64,000 bases of DNA. It comes from Microbacterium sp. Clip185. Lineage in GTDB: Bacteria; Actinomycetota; Actinomycetes; Actinomycetales; Microbacteriaceae. Shown piece by piece: positions 1 through 8,659 of this stretch (positions are counted from its first letter, which is position 1; each line of letters starts with the position of its first letter). The stretch is from NCBI RefSeq assembly GCF_028743715.1, contig NZ_CP117996.1, positions 806,001 through 870,000 on the forward strand. Direction: 5' to 3'. The notes under the pieces were generated by a model. The model did not search any database, was not told the origin of the DNA, and worked only from the letters and a program-made list of their open reading frames with translations. The translations under genes were made by a program, and so were the position numbers.

Positions 1-661
1 GGAAGGTCGCGAGCAGGAACTCGTTGTAATTGAGCACGCCGGCGATGATGCCCACTGCGACGAGCGCCGGCGCGACCAGCGGTGCGACCACAGATACCAG
101 CACACGGACGGAGCCGGCGCCGTCGATCCGTGCCGCCTCCTCGATCTCGATCGGGAGCTTGCGGAGGAACCCCTCGAGCAGCCAGATCGCGACCGGCACG
201 TTGACGAGTGCGTAAACAAGGGTCAGTCCCCACAGCGTGTTGTTCGCGCCGATCAGGCGCAGCAGGGTGAACAGCGGCACGACGGCGACGATCGGCGGCA
301 GGAGCCACGGACTCATGATCGTGCCCGCGAGTGTTGCGCCGCCGGTGCGGAAGCGCACCATGGCCCACGCGCCCGGCAGCGCGATCAGCAGGGACACGAC
401 GGCGCCGCCGATCGCGGCGATGAGCGAGTTCGCGATGCCGTGCAGCAGATCGGACTGCGTGAGCACCTCGGTCCAGTTCGCGAACTGCGGCACCGCAGGG
501 AGGAGCACGCCCTGCCCCGTCTCGTTGCGGCCCATGAACGACACCGACACCAGGTACAGCAGCGGCACCACGAAGAACAGCACGAGCGCGGCTAGCACGA
601 CGGTGGACAGGATGCTGCGACGCGACGCGCGGGGTCGCCGAGGGGTGAGGAGCTCACTCAT
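1..661 (-). CDS. ABC importer permease, MalG-like (3' end cut off by window)
   Basis: Inner-membrane permease of a binding-protein-dependent ABC importer of the carbohydrate-uptake type. Reading in from the ATG at 661, about 220 residues are visible: a short Arg-rich cytosolic start, a first hydrophobic segment at about residues 14-36, further membrane segments, and the EAA loop (residues EEAARIDGA near residue 170) that contacts the ATPase. The C-terminus lies beyond base 1. The start overlaps the last 8 bases of the preceding permease gene, so the two are probably translationally coupled. No ATPase gene is visible; it may lie outside the window or be a shared MsiK-type protein. The sugar-type family does not fix the substrate. 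Confidence 0.88.
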   Translation of the reverse strand, partial: MSELLTPRRPRASRRSILSTVVLAALVLFFVVPLLYLVSVSFMGRNETGQGVLLPAVPQFANWTEVLTQSDLLHGIANSLIAAIGGAVVSLLIALPGAWAMVRFRTGGATLAGTIMSPWLLPPIVAVVPLFTLLRLIGANNTLWGLTLVYALVNVPVAIWLLEGFLRKLPIEIEEAARIDGAGSVRVLVSVVAPLVAPALVAVGIIAGVLNYNEFLLATF

Positions 662-1571
662 GGTTGACCTGCAATCTGCGCGCCACGAGGGCGAAGGGAA
701 GGGTGGCGACGGTGACGAGCACCGCCAGCAGCAGGGTGATGACGGCCGCCTTGCCGAGGTCGAACTCCCGCAGGGCAGCCTGATAGATCAGGTAGGACGT
801 CGTGGTCGTCGCCTGGCCCGGGCCGCCCGAGGTCATCATGAAGACGAGATCGAACACCTTGAACGCCAGCACGAGGCGGACGAAGAACGCCGCGGCGACG
901 ACCCCCGAGATCGCCGGGAGCGTGATGTACCGGAACAGGGCGAACCCGTGCGCGCCGTCCAGGCGCGCGGCCTCGAGCGTCTGCGCGTCCTGGGCGAGCA
1001 GCGCCGTGAACACGAGCAGGGCGACCAGCGGGGTCCACTCCCAGACATCCGCGAGGGCGATGCCGGGCAGCGCCCAGGTGGTGGACGACAGCGGCGCGAT
1101 CGCGTCGCGGGGCGCCCCGAAGAAGCCCAGCACGGTCGCGAGGAGCCCGCCGCCGGGGTTGTAGACGAGCTTCCACAGCGTGCCGACGATGACCGGCGGC
1201 GTGATGAGCGGCAGCAGCAGGAGCGTCCGCACGAACGAACCGCTGCGCACCGCGCCGTGAAGCGCGAGCGCGGCCACGACACCGAGCGCGAGGCTCGCCG
1301 CCGACACCCCGAGGGCGTAGACGAGGGTGCGACCGAGGGTGGCGACCGCATCCGCATCCCCGAGCACCTTCTCGATGGTCTCGGTGCCCACCCACTCCTG
1401 GAAGGGCCGACCGAGCGAGGAATCGGTGAACGCCGCGCCCGCGATGAACAGCAGCGGATACAGGCCCAGCACGACGAGGGCCAGCACGCTCGGTGCGACG
1501 AACAGGCGATGCGCCCACGCCGGACCCCGAGGGGCACGGCGCGGGCGCGCGGGCGTGAGGGCGTCAGCCAA
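654..1571 (-). CDS. ABC importer permease, MalF-like
   Basis: Second permease of the same importer, 305 residues, normal for MalF/UgpA-type proteins without the extra periplasmic domain. Six hydrophobic stretches can be picked out, the first at about residues 24-46 after an Arg/Pro-rich tail. The EAA loop reads EAARLDGA near residue 200, followed by FRYITLP, as expected for the ATPase contact. The start codon is TTG at 1571, chosen because it overlaps the stop of the upstream binding-protein gene by 8 bases, matching the equal-sized overlap with the downstream permease. Transcription runs binding protein, this permease, then the MalG-like permease. Confidence 0.88.
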   Translation of the reverse strand: MADALTPARPRRAPRGPAWAHRLFVAPSVLALVVLGLYPLLFIAGAAFTDSSLGRPFQEWVGTETIEKVLGDADAVATLGRTLVYALGVSAASLALGVVAALALHGAVRSGSFVRTLLLLPLITPPVIVGTLWKLVYNPGGGLLATVLGFFGAPRDAIAPLSSTTWALPGIALADVWEWTPLVALLVFTALLAQDAQTLEAARLDGAHGFALFRYITLPAISGVVAAAFFVRLVLAFKVFDLVFMMTSGGPGQATTTTSYLIYQAALREFDLGKAAVITLLLAVLVTVATLPFALVARRLQVNHE

Positions 1572-2877
1572 GGAGCTCTTCCCACTCCGCCTGAGTGGCG
1601 TCGAGGGCTTCCTTCGCGGTGACCTCGCCCGCGACCAGCTTCGCCAGTTCGTCCGTGAGCACCTCCGCAGCCTGCGTGGCGTTCTTGCCGGTCGGCCATG
1701 CGAGCGCGCCGTCGAGCGTGGCGCGGTTCACACGCTGCAGGTCGGGGTATGCGGTGCCGTACGCCTCACTCTCGAGCGACGAGATCCGGTTGGGATCGAT
1801 GCCCGTCTGCGGGTCGGCGACCAGCAGTTCCTCGTTCACCTCGCTCGAGGACGCCCACGCGATGAAATCACGCGCGAGATCGGTCTTGGCGGTGTTGGCT
1901 GCGACCACCCACGTGAATCCCGCGACGAGCGACGCGCGGGAGGTCGTGTTGTCCCCGCCCACCGGCAGAAGCGTCACGCCCCAGTTGTCCTTGACGGTCG
2001 AATCGGGGTTGGTCTGGGACCCCACGCCGAGGTCGGTCCAGTTCTCGATGAAGGCCGCGTTGCCCGCGTACCAGGCCGAGTTTCCTTCGCCGAACGCGGT
2101 CTCGGCGGGAGTGGGGTAGGCGGAGGGCAGGGCGTCGGCGAGTGACTGGGCGGCAGCGATCGCCTCGGGCGAGTTGATGACGGGCTTGCCGTCGGCGTCG
2201 ACGAACTCGCCGCCGAAGCCGGCGAGACGGTTCGCGAAGCTCGCACCGAGGATGAGCGGCGACTTCTGGCCGAAGATCACGTTGCCGTAGACGCCGTTCG
2301 CGCTCTCGTTCGCCGTGATCGTGCGGGACTGCTCGATGTACTCGTCCCAGGTCGCGGGCGGCTGGGTGAAGCCGTTCCGCGCCAGGATCTCCTTGTTGTA
2401 GAACAGCACGTGCGTGTCGCCGTCGAACGGGAGCCCGTAGCGGCGTCCATCGACGAGGCTGTACGGATCGTAGATCGACGGGATGAAGTCGTCCGTCTTC
2501 AGGTCGGCGTCGCTGTCGATCCAGTCCGTCAGGTCCTGGATGGCGCCGGCATCGGCCAGATCGCCGATCGACACGTACCAGGGCGCAGCCACGTCGATCG
2601 TGTTCGCACCCGACTGCTGATCGAGTGCGAGGGTGTTGCCGATCTCGTCGTAGGGGACGATGACCGGGTTGATCTTCACCCCGGTCTCGGCCTCGTAGCG
2701 CTCGGCGAGGAGCTTCGACGCGCCCTCGTGCGAGGAGATCAGCAGGACGGTCAGCTCCTTGTCGCCGCCGTCCGCCGCGGCGGATCCGCCCGCGCAGGAG
2801 GCGAGCGTCAGGGCACCCACCGCGAGAGCGGCGGGGAGGGCGATCCGGCGCAGGATGCGGCGGGTGGATGCGGGCAT
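1564..2877 (-). CDS. ABC importer solute-binding lipoprotein (family 1)
   Basis: Extracellular solute receptor of the importer, 437 residues. The ATG at 2877 is preceded by GAGAGG at suitable spacing and opens a classical lipoprotein signal: Arg-rich start, hydrophobic core, lipobox LASC with the lipidated Cys at residue 28. The mature part resembles MalE-like family 1 binding proteins, for example VPYDEIGNTLALDQQSGAN and PATWDEYIEQS. A small hairpin (arms GTGCGGG / CCCGCAC, 2902-2921) sits just upstream in the leader. It is transcribed divergently from a flavin monooxygenase operon, which suggests that the imported compound is what those enzymes oxidise. That link is inference. Confidence 0.9.
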   Translation of the reverse strand: MPASTRRILRRIALPAALAVGALTLASCAGGSAAADGGDKELTVLLISSHEGASKLLAERYEAETGVKINPVIVPYDEIGNTLALDQQSGANTIDVAAPWYVSIGDLADAGAIQDLTDWIDSDADLKTDDFIPSIYDPYSLVDGRRYGLPFDGDTHVLFYNKEILARNGFTQPPATWDEYIEQSRTITANESANGVYGNVIFGQKSPLILGASFANRLAGFGGEFVDADGKPVINSPEAIAAAQSLADALPSAYPTPAETAFGEGNSAWYAGNAAFIENWTDLGVGSQTNPDSTVKDNWGVTLLPVGGDNTTSRASLVAGFTWVVAANTAKTDLARDFIAWASSSEVNEELLVADPQTGIDPNRISSLESEAYGTAYPDLQRVNRATLDGALAWPTGKNATQAAEVLTDELAKLVAGEVTAKEALDATQAEWEELLG

Positions 2878-3084
2878 TGCGGGACCTCTCGGTGGGAAAG
2901 AGTGCGGGCTGTGCCCCGCACGGTCCGTCATCCTGCAGCGCCGGATCGCCGGTGCGCACGGCCGGTCGTAAGGAAACGTCATGCAGTCGCCGCATGAACG
3001 CGTGTGTCGGGCCGGCGTGGGCGGGCCCGAACCGCACTGCTAGTTTTCCGGCCGTACGGCGCCCGCCGGCAGGAAGGACGGATG

Positions 3085-4506
3085 ATGAGCAAGCCCCTCA
3101 TCCTCAACGCGTTCGAGATGAGCTGCGTCACACACCAGGCCCCCGGGCTCTGGCGTCACCCGGACAACCGCGCCGACGAGTACAACCGGCTCGCGTACTG
3201 GACCGAGCTCGCGCAGCTGCTCGAGCGCGGTGGCTTCCACGCGATCTTCCTCGCCGACGTGCTGGGCGTGTACGACGTCTACCGGGACTCGGCAGCTCCG
3301 GCGCTCCGCGATGCTGCGCAGATCCCCGTGGGCAACCCGCTCCTGCAGATCCCGGCGATGGCCGCCGTCACCGAACGGCTGGGCTTCGGCGTCACGATCG
3401 CCTCGACCTACGAGCATCCCTACTCGCTGGCGCGCACGCTCACCACGCTCGATCACTTCACGGGTGGGCGGGTGGGCTGGAACGTCGTGACCTCGTACCT
3501 GAACAGCGCGGCACGCAACCTGGGCCTGGGGGACCAGATCGCCCACGACGACCGTTACGGCATCGCCGACGAGTTCCTCGACGTCGCCTACAAGCTGTGG
3601 GAGGGGTCGTGGGAGGACGGCGCCGCCGTTCGCGATCGCGAGGCCGGTGTCTTCACCGACCCCGAGAAGGTGCACCCGATCCGCCACCACGGCACCCACT
3701 TCGACGTCCCCGGTATCCACCTCGGCGAGCCCTCTCCTCAGCGCACGCCCGTGATCTTCCAGGCGGGTGCGTCGCCGCGCGGGCAGGAGTTCGCCGCCCG
3801 GCACGGTGAGGCGATCTTCATCAACGGCCTCACCCCGGAGCTCACCCGCCGGACGACCGACAGCATCCGTGACAAGGCAGCGGCGATCGGGCGCCCGCGC
3901 GACTCGGTGAAGATCCTCACGCTCGCCACGGTGATCGTCGCCGAGACCGACGAGCTGGCGCAGGAGAAGTACGCCGACTATCGCTCCTACGTCTCGCTGG
4001 AGGGAGCACTCGCGCTCTACGGCGGCTGGTCGGGCATCGACCTGTCGACCCTCGATCCGGACGAGCCGCTCACCTACGTCGACACGGATGCGGCGCGCTC
4101 CGCCCTGTCGATCTTCACGAAGGCGGACCCCACACGCGCGTGGACGCCGCGCGACATCGCCGAGTACGTCGGGATCGGGGGCATCGGCGCCGTGATCGTC
4201 GGCAGCCCCACGACCGTCGCCGACGAGCTCGAGCGCTGGATCGAGGTCGGCGGGGTCGACGGGTTCAACCTCGCCTACGTCGTGACGCCGGGCACGTTCG
4301 AGGACATCGTCGAGCTGCTCGTGCCGGAGCTGCGGCGACGCGGACGCCTCGATGACGGCGGTCGAATCGGTGGAACACTCCGCGAGCGGCTCACCGGCGA
4401 CCCCGCCGTCGCCGCGTGGCATCCCGCCCACGCCTACCGCGGAGCGTACGTGGGCGCCCCCAGCGCCGCCGACAGCTCCGCATCCCTCGTCTCCACTCCC
4501 GATTGA
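3085..4506 (+). CDS. LLM-class flavin-dependent monooxygenase, NtaA/DmoA type
   Basis: Two-component FMN-dependent monooxygenase of the luciferase-like TIM-barrel class, about 473 residues. Family-typical stretches are HQAPGLWRHPDN near the N-terminus, GRVGWNVVTSYLNSAARN in the first third and FQAGASPRGQEFAARHGE in the middle. The subgroup includes nitrilotriacetate, dimethylsulfide (DmoA) and dibenzothiophene sulfone (DszA) monooxygenases, all needing reduced FMN from a separate reductase; none is encoded nearby. ATGs lie at 3082 and 3085; the latter gives better spacing to AGGAAGGA at 3071-3078. The DszC-like genes follow 12 bases downstream, so one transcript is likely. The substrate is unknown; an organosulfur compound is a reasonable guess. 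Confidence 0.88.
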   Translation: MSKPLILNAFEMSCVTHQAPGLWRHPDNRADEYNRLAYWTELAQLLERGGFHAIFLADVLGVYDVYRDSAAPALRDAAQIPVGNPLLQIPAMAAVTERLGFGVTIASTYEHPYSLARTLTTLDHFTGGRVGWNVVTSYLNSAARNLGLGDQIAHDDRYGIADEFLDVAYKLWEGSWEDGAAVRDREAGVFTDPEKVHPIRHHGTHFDVPGIHLGEPSPQRTPVIFQAGASPRGQEFAARHGEAIFINGLTPELTRRTTDSIRDKAAAIGRPRDSVKILTLATVIVAETDELAQEKYADYRSYVSLEGALALYGGWSGIDLSTLDPDEPLTYVDTDAARSALSIFTKADPTRAWTPRDIAEYVGIGGIGAVIVGSPTTVADELERWIEVGGVDGFNLAYVVTPGTFEDIVELLVPELRRRGRLDDGGRIGGTLRERLTGDPAVAAWHPAHAYRGAYVGAPSAADSSASLVSTPD

Positions 4507-4518
4507 GAAGGAACAGCC

Positions 4519-5745
4519 ATGACGACACCGACTCTCACCCCTGCCCGCACCCACTTCCACGGCACCGCGGATGCGGCCGAACTCGCGCACTGGGATGCGG
4601 TCGCCGCATCCGTCGCCGAGCGCCTCGCTCTCGACGCGCTCGCCCGCGACCGCGCGAACGCGCAGCCGTTCGCCGAGGCGCGGCTGCTGAAGGATGCGGG
4701 GCTCACGACCCTGCTCGATCCCGCGGACTACGGCGGCGGTGGGGCGCACTGGGAGAGCGCGCTGCGCGCGGTGCGCATCCTCGCCCGCAGTGATGCCTCC
4801 ATCGCACAGGTGCTCGGCTACCACTATGTGAACGAGGCCAACATCGCGCTCGTCGCACCGCCCGCCGAGCGTGAGCGGTGGTTCCGTGCCTCGATCGCCG
4901 GTCGCTGGATCTGGGGCGACTCGGTGAACCCCGTCGACCCGAACCTCTCGCTCACGGTCGACGGTGACGGGTATCGGCTGAACGGCTTCAAGCGGTACTC
5001 GACCGGCTCGGGCGTCGGCGAGGCGTTGCTGATCAACGCCGTCGTCGAGGACGGCCCGGATGCGGGCGCCTTCGCGTTCGTCGTGCTGCCGTACGGGCAC
5101 CCGGGCGTCGAGCTCGTCGACGACTGGGACAACCTCGGCCAGCGGCTGTCGGCGAGCAACACGGTCACCTACCGCGATGCCCGGGTGGAACCGGAGCACC
5201 TCCTCGGCTTCGGCACGGACGAGCCGATCCAGAGCTTCGTGACGCCCGCGATCCAGCTCGTGTTCGGCAACCTCTACCTCGGGATCGCGCAGGGCGCCCT
5301 CGCTCAGGCCCGCGAGCTGACCAACGCCCGTCCCAACTCGTGGTTCCTCTCGGGCGTCGCGACCTACAGCGACGACCCGTTCGTGCGGCGGCTGTACGGC
5401 GAGCTCGTCTCGCGCACCGCCGCCGTCGAGGCGCTCGCCGACCGCGTCAACCGTCGCTTCGACGAGGTCATCTCCCGGGGCGCCGACGTCACCGCCGAGG
5501 ACCGCGCCGCGATCGCGATCGAGATCGCGCAGCTGAAGGTCGTGGCCAGCGACACGGCGACCGACGTCGCCCACCGCGTCTTCGAGGCCACCGGAACCAG
5601 CTCGACGGCGAACCGTGTCGGGCTCGACCTGCACTGGCGCAACATCCGCACCCACTCCCTCCACGACCCGGTCGACTACAAGAAGCTCGAGGTGGGGGCA
5701 CACTTCCTCACCCGCGCCGTGCAGCCGATCTCCCTGTACACATGA
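4519..5745 (+). CDS. DszC/SfnB-like flavin monooxygenase (acyl-CoA dehydrogenase fold)
   Basis: Protein of 408 residues with the acyl-CoA dehydrogenase fold, in the branch that uses reduced flavin and oxygen (DszC, SfnB). Features are an N-terminal helical domain, LLDPADYGGGG, a middle beta domain with GDSVNPVDPNLSLTVDG and KRYSTGSG, and a C-terminal helical bundle ending in DLHWRNIRTHSLHDPVDYK. The WRN-RTHS-HDP ending is typical of the DszC group rather than of true acyl-CoA dehydrogenases. It lies between the LLM monooxygenase and a second homologue whose ATG overlaps its stop by 4 bases. Likely a C-S or C-N oxygenation step; the specific substrate cannot be read from the sequence. Confidence 0.82.
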   Translation: MTTPTLTPARTHFHGTADAAELAHWDAVAASVAERLALDALARDRANAQPFAEARLLKDAGLTTLLDPADYGGGGAHWESALRAVRILARSDASIAQVLGYHYVNEANIALVAPPAERERWFRASIAGRWIWGDSVNPVDPNLSLTVDGDGYRLNGFKRYSTGSGVGEALLINAVVEDGPDAGAFAFVVLPYGHPGVELVDDWDNLGQRLSASNTVTYRDARVEPEHLLGFGTDEPIQSFVTPAIQLVFGNLYLGIAQGALAQARELTNARPNSWFLSGVATYSDDPFVRRLYGELVSRTAAVEALADRVNRRFDEVISRGADVTAEDRAAIAIEIAQLKVVASDTATDVAHRVFEATGTSSTANRVGLDLHWRNIRTHSLHDPVDYKKLEVGAHFLTRAVQPISLYT

Positions 5746-7028
5746 GCACCGCATCCGTGGCGGCCGAAGTCCGCACGCACATCGACGACCAGCTCTGGGC
5801 GCGGCTGCCCGCAGAGATCGAGGCGCGGTTCCGTCCGATCGTGGACGCCGCGGCCGCCGGCGCAGGAGGGCGCGACCTGGCGCGACAGCTTCCCCGCGAT
5901 GCCGTCGCCGCACTCCGCGACGCGGGGCTCGGACGCGCCCGGCTGCCCCTCGCCGACGGCGGGCTGGGGCTGGACTGGCCCACCTTCACACGGTTGCTCG
6001 TGGCGATCGCCGCGGCCGACGCCAACATCCCGCAGATCCTGCGCGGCCATATCGCGCTCGTCGAGCAGGCCCTGACGACGACGGATGCGGGCTTCGCCCG
6101 GCGGTGGCTCGACCGCATCGCCGGGGGTGAGATCAGCGGCAACTCCTGGAGCGAGGCCGCCGGGTCGACCACCTCGCGAGCGAGTGCGGAGCTCTCGGCG
6201 GATGCAGACGGCGTGCTGCGCCTGACGGGCCGCAAGTTCTACACGACCGGCAGCATCTTCGCCGAGTGGACCGACACCGTCGCGCACCGTCTCTCCGACG
6301 GGGTGGATGTCGCGGCGCTGGTGCGCCTCGACCAGCCGGGTGTCACGGTGATCGACGACTGGGACGGCTTCGGCCAGCGCCTCACCGGAACGGGGACCAT
6401 CGTCTTCGAGAACGCTGTCGTGGACCCCGTGGACGTGCTGCCGGTGGCCGACCGGTTCGCGTACCAGACCGGGCTCTACCAGCTCGTCCTGCTGGCGGTG
6501 CTGGCCGGGATCGCGCACGCAGCCGTCGCCGATGCGGCCGCGGCTGTGCGGGCCCGTTCCCGGGTGTACAGCCACGGCACGGCCGCCCGGGTGCAGGACG
6601 ACGCGCAGATCCAGGCCCTGCTGGGCGAGCTCGCCGCATCCGCCTTCGCCGTCGATGCGAGTGTCGCAGCCGTCGCCGCCGCGATCGAAGACGCCTACGG
6701 GGCCGCGCTCGAGGCGCGCGAACGGCCCGACGATGAGGTGGCCGTCGACCGCGCTCGTCGGGTGGCGGGTCTCGCGGAGATCCGAGCAGCGCAGGCGCAG
6801 TCCTTCGCGACCGGCGCGGTGCAGCAGCTCACCTCGCGGTTGTTCGACGCGCTGGGAGCGTCGGCCACGGCGCGCGGTGCGCATCTCGACCGGCACTGGC
6901 GCAACGCCCGCACCGTGTCCAGCCACAATCCGGTGCTGTACAAGAACCGCTGGGTGGGCCAGTGGGTGCTGCACGACCGGCTTCCCCAGGCACTCTGGGC
7001 TGTCGGCACACCATCCCCCGCCGAGTGA
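5742..7028 (+). CDS. second acyl-CoA-dehydrogenase-like flavoprotein (DszC group)
   Basis: A 428-residue paralogue of the preceding gene, with the same domain order and C-terminal signature (HLDRHWRNARTVSSHNPVLYK). The ATG at 5742 overlaps the previous stop in an ATGA arrangement, implying coupled translation and perhaps a shared complex. The middle domain carries GNSWSEAAGSTTSRASAEL and the flavin-contacting KFYTTGS. Two different DszC-like proteins beside one LLM monooxygenase suggests sequential oxidations of one scavenged compound. The gene is followed by an imperfect inverted repeat and then by a convergent regulator gene. Confidence 0.8.
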   Translation: MSTASVAAEVRTHIDDQLWARLPAEIEARFRPIVDAAAAGAGGRDLARQLPRDAVAALRDAGLGRARLPLADGGLGLDWPTFTRLLVAIAAADANIPQILRGHIALVEQALTTTDAGFARRWLDRIAGGEISGNSWSEAAGSTTSRASAELSADADGVLRLTGRKFYTTGSIFAEWTDTVAHRLSDGVDVAALVRLDQPGVTVIDDWDGFGQRLTGTGTIVFENAVVDPVDVLPVADRFAYQTGLYQLVLLAVLAGIAHAAVADAAAAVRARSRVYSHGTAARVQDDAQIQALLGELAASAFAVDASVAAVAAAIEDAYGAALEARERPDDEVAVDRARRVAGLAEIRAAQAQSFATGAVQQLTSRLFDALGASATARGAHLDRHWRNARTVSSHNPVLYKNRWVGQWVLHDRLPQALWAVGTPSPAE

Positions 7029-7084
7029 GCATCCGTTCGTCGAGTGAGCACCCCATCGGATGCGCACTCGGCGAACGGATACTC
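7027..7084. repeat. intergenic inverted repeat between convergent genes
   Basis: Two 20-base arms (7027-7046 and 7065-7084) pair at 18 of 20 positions around an 18-base loop; the core is ATCCGTTCG / CGAACGGAT. It overlaps the TGA of the flavoprotein gene and lies 15 bases from the stop of the convergent regulator, so it can serve as a bidirectional terminator, although no T-run follows. Its long arms and large loop match the other palindromic intergenic elements in this window. Confidence 0.6.
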
Positions 7085-7098
7085 GTTCGCGCCGTGGG

Positions 7099-8535
7099 TC
7101 AGGCGTGCCGATCGAGGAAGTCGTACACGTCGTTGTCGTCGACGCCGGGGAAGGCGCCGCGCGGCAGCGGGGTGAACATCTGCATGTGCACGCGGGCGCT
7201 CGGCCACGCGCGACCCTGCCATCGTTCGGCCGCCTCGCTCGAGGGGCGCCGGCAGCACGCCTCATCCGGGCATTGCGACGTCGCCCGCTTCGACGTCTCG
7301 CGGCCGCGGAACCATTTCGCATCGTCGAACGGCACGCCCACCGTGATCGAGAACTCCCCGTCGTGGGTCGTGCCGGTCTGTGTCGAGCACCAGAACGTGC
7401 CCGAGGGGGTGTCGGTGTACTGGTAGTGCTCCGTCGTGCGGTTCTGCTCCGCGAAGGCTGCGCGGGCGGCGAACTTGCGGCACACGATCTGCCCCTCCAC
7501 CGCGCCCGTCACATCCATCGGCAGCGGCAGGTCGTCGTTCTCGTAGACACGTGAGATCGCGCCGTCGCCGGCGACCCGCAGGAAGTGCAGACGGATGCCG
7601 ATGTGCTCGGTCAGCAGGTTCGTCATCCGCATCCCGGCCGCCTCGTGCGTGACACCGAACGCGTCGCGGAAGTCCTCCACGGCGAGGTTGCGGTCCTTCT
7701 TCGCCTGCTGCAGGAACGCGACCGCGGGCGCCGGCGGCATGAGGCAGGCCGCGGCGTAGTAGTTGATCTCCAGCCGCTGCTGCAGGAACTCGGCGTAGTC
7801 CTTGGGTGGCTGGTGCCCGAGGAGCCGGTGCGCCATCGCCTGCAGCGCCATCGATCGGAGTCCGTGACCGCCGGGGATGGAGGCGGGCGGCAGGTAGATC
7901 CGCCCGTTCTCGAGATCGGTGATCGAGCGGGTGGATGCGGGCAGGTCGCCCGCGTAGATGAGCTCGAAGCCCAGCTGCTCCGCCATGATGCTGACCGTGC
8001 GGTGGGTCAGGGCGCCGGAGGTGTGCCCCGCCGCCTTGAGCTGCTTCTCCGCCAGCTTCTCGATGTCGGGGAGGTAGTTGTTCATCTCCCGCATCCGCAG
8101 TCGCATGTCCGTGTTGGCGCGCCGGGCCTCTTCGGGCGTGGCGATCGCCTCTCGCTCGCGGCGCTGCAGTTCACGGTGCAGTCCGAGCACGGTCTCGATG
8201 GTCTCGTCGCTCAACGCCTTCGTGACCCGGATCGGCGGCAGCCCCAGTTGCCGGAACGCGTGTGAGGTCTGCGCCCGCTCGAGCTCGATCTCGAGCGCCG
8301 CCCGCCGGTTCGGGGGCTCGGTCGACAGCAGCTCGGCCAGCTGGGTACCGGTGGCCGCCGCGATCTCCTGCAGCAGCGACAGCTTCGGCTCGCGCTTGCC
8401 GTTCTCGATGAGGCTCAGATGGCTGCCGGCGACACCGACGGCAGCGCCGAGCTCGTCGAGGGTGAGTCCCGCCGCCGTGCGGAAGTGACGGATGCGGTGG
8501 CCGAGGGTGGCCAGTTCGATCGTGGTCGAAGGCAT
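7099..8535 (-). CDS. ramB: RamB/ScfR-type regulator of acyl/acetate metabolism
   Basis: Transcription factor of 478 residues in the short-chain-fatty-acyl regulator family. An XRE-type helix-turn-helix covers about residues 8-62 (LTLDELGAAVGVAGSHLSLI). The middle is an ImmA/IrrE-like domain in which the metalloprotease motif is degenerate (AHRLLGHQ in place of HEXXH), with the family-typical YYAAACLMPP after it. The C-terminal DUF2083 part carries a Cys cluster (CPDEACCRR). RamB represses acetate and glyoxylate genes in corynebacteria. Here it is divergent from pckG, fitting a role in switching to gluconeogenic carbon. The ATG at 8535 has no Shine-Dalgarno but sits 6 bases after TATTCT, so the message is probably leaderless. 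Confidence 0.85.
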   Translation of the reverse strand: MPSTTIELATLGHRIRHFRTAAGLTLDELGAAVGVAGSHLSLIENGKREPKLSLLQEIAAATGTQLAELLSTEPPNRRAALEIELERAQTSHAFRQLGLPPIRVTKALSDETIETVLGLHRELQRREREAIATPEEARRANTDMRLRMREMNNYLPDIEKLAEKQLKAAGHTSGALTHRTVSIMAEQLGFELIYAGDLPASTRSITDLENGRIYLPPASIPGGHGLRSMALQAMAHRLLGHQPPKDYAEFLQQRLEINYYAAACLMPPAPAVAFLQQAKKDRNLAVEDFRDAFGVTHEAAGMRMTNLLTEHIGIRLHFLRVAGDGAISRVYENDDLPLPMDVTGAVEGQIVCRKFAARAAFAEQNRTTEHYQYTDTPSGTFWCSTQTGTTHDGEFSITVGVPFDDAKWFRGRETSKRATSQCPDEACCRRPSSEAAERWQGRAWPSARVHMQMFTPLPRGAFPGVDDNDVYDFLDRHA

Positions 8536-8541
8536 GTTTTG

Positions 8542-8547
8542 AGAATA
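8542..8547 (-). promoter_or_regulatory. -10 element of leaderless ramB promoter
   Basis: TATTCT on the minus strand, 6 bases before the ATG at 8535. The normal distance from -10 box to transcription start places the start on the A of the ATG. No purine-rich Shine-Dalgarno intervenes (CAAAAC). Confidence 0.6.
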
Positions 8548-8659
8548 GCGAAAGAACCGGGACTCTTTCGACGTCCTTCTTCTGAAAAGGGGGATGAGGG
8601 GGCGCCATTCTTGCAGGGAACCCACGTTCTGAACGCCGCTGATGCCGACTGGAGTGATC

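Noticed and set aside
2878..3084. SAM or other sulfur riboswitch in the divergent leader near the flavin monooxygenase genes
   Set aside because: Only a small GTGCGGG hairpin is visible; none of the conserved SAM-riboswitch blocks can be found on either strand.
3040..5913. 957-residue open frame on the minus strand
   Set aside because: It lies opposite the flavin monooxygenase and DszC-like genes and is a GC-rich antisense shadow; its Arg/Asp/Glu/Val-rich composition matches no family.
7099..8535. Active ImmA-like metalloprotease in the RamB-type regulator
   Set aside because: The zinc-protease motif is degenerate (HRLLGH instead of HEXXH) and the family acts as transcription factors.
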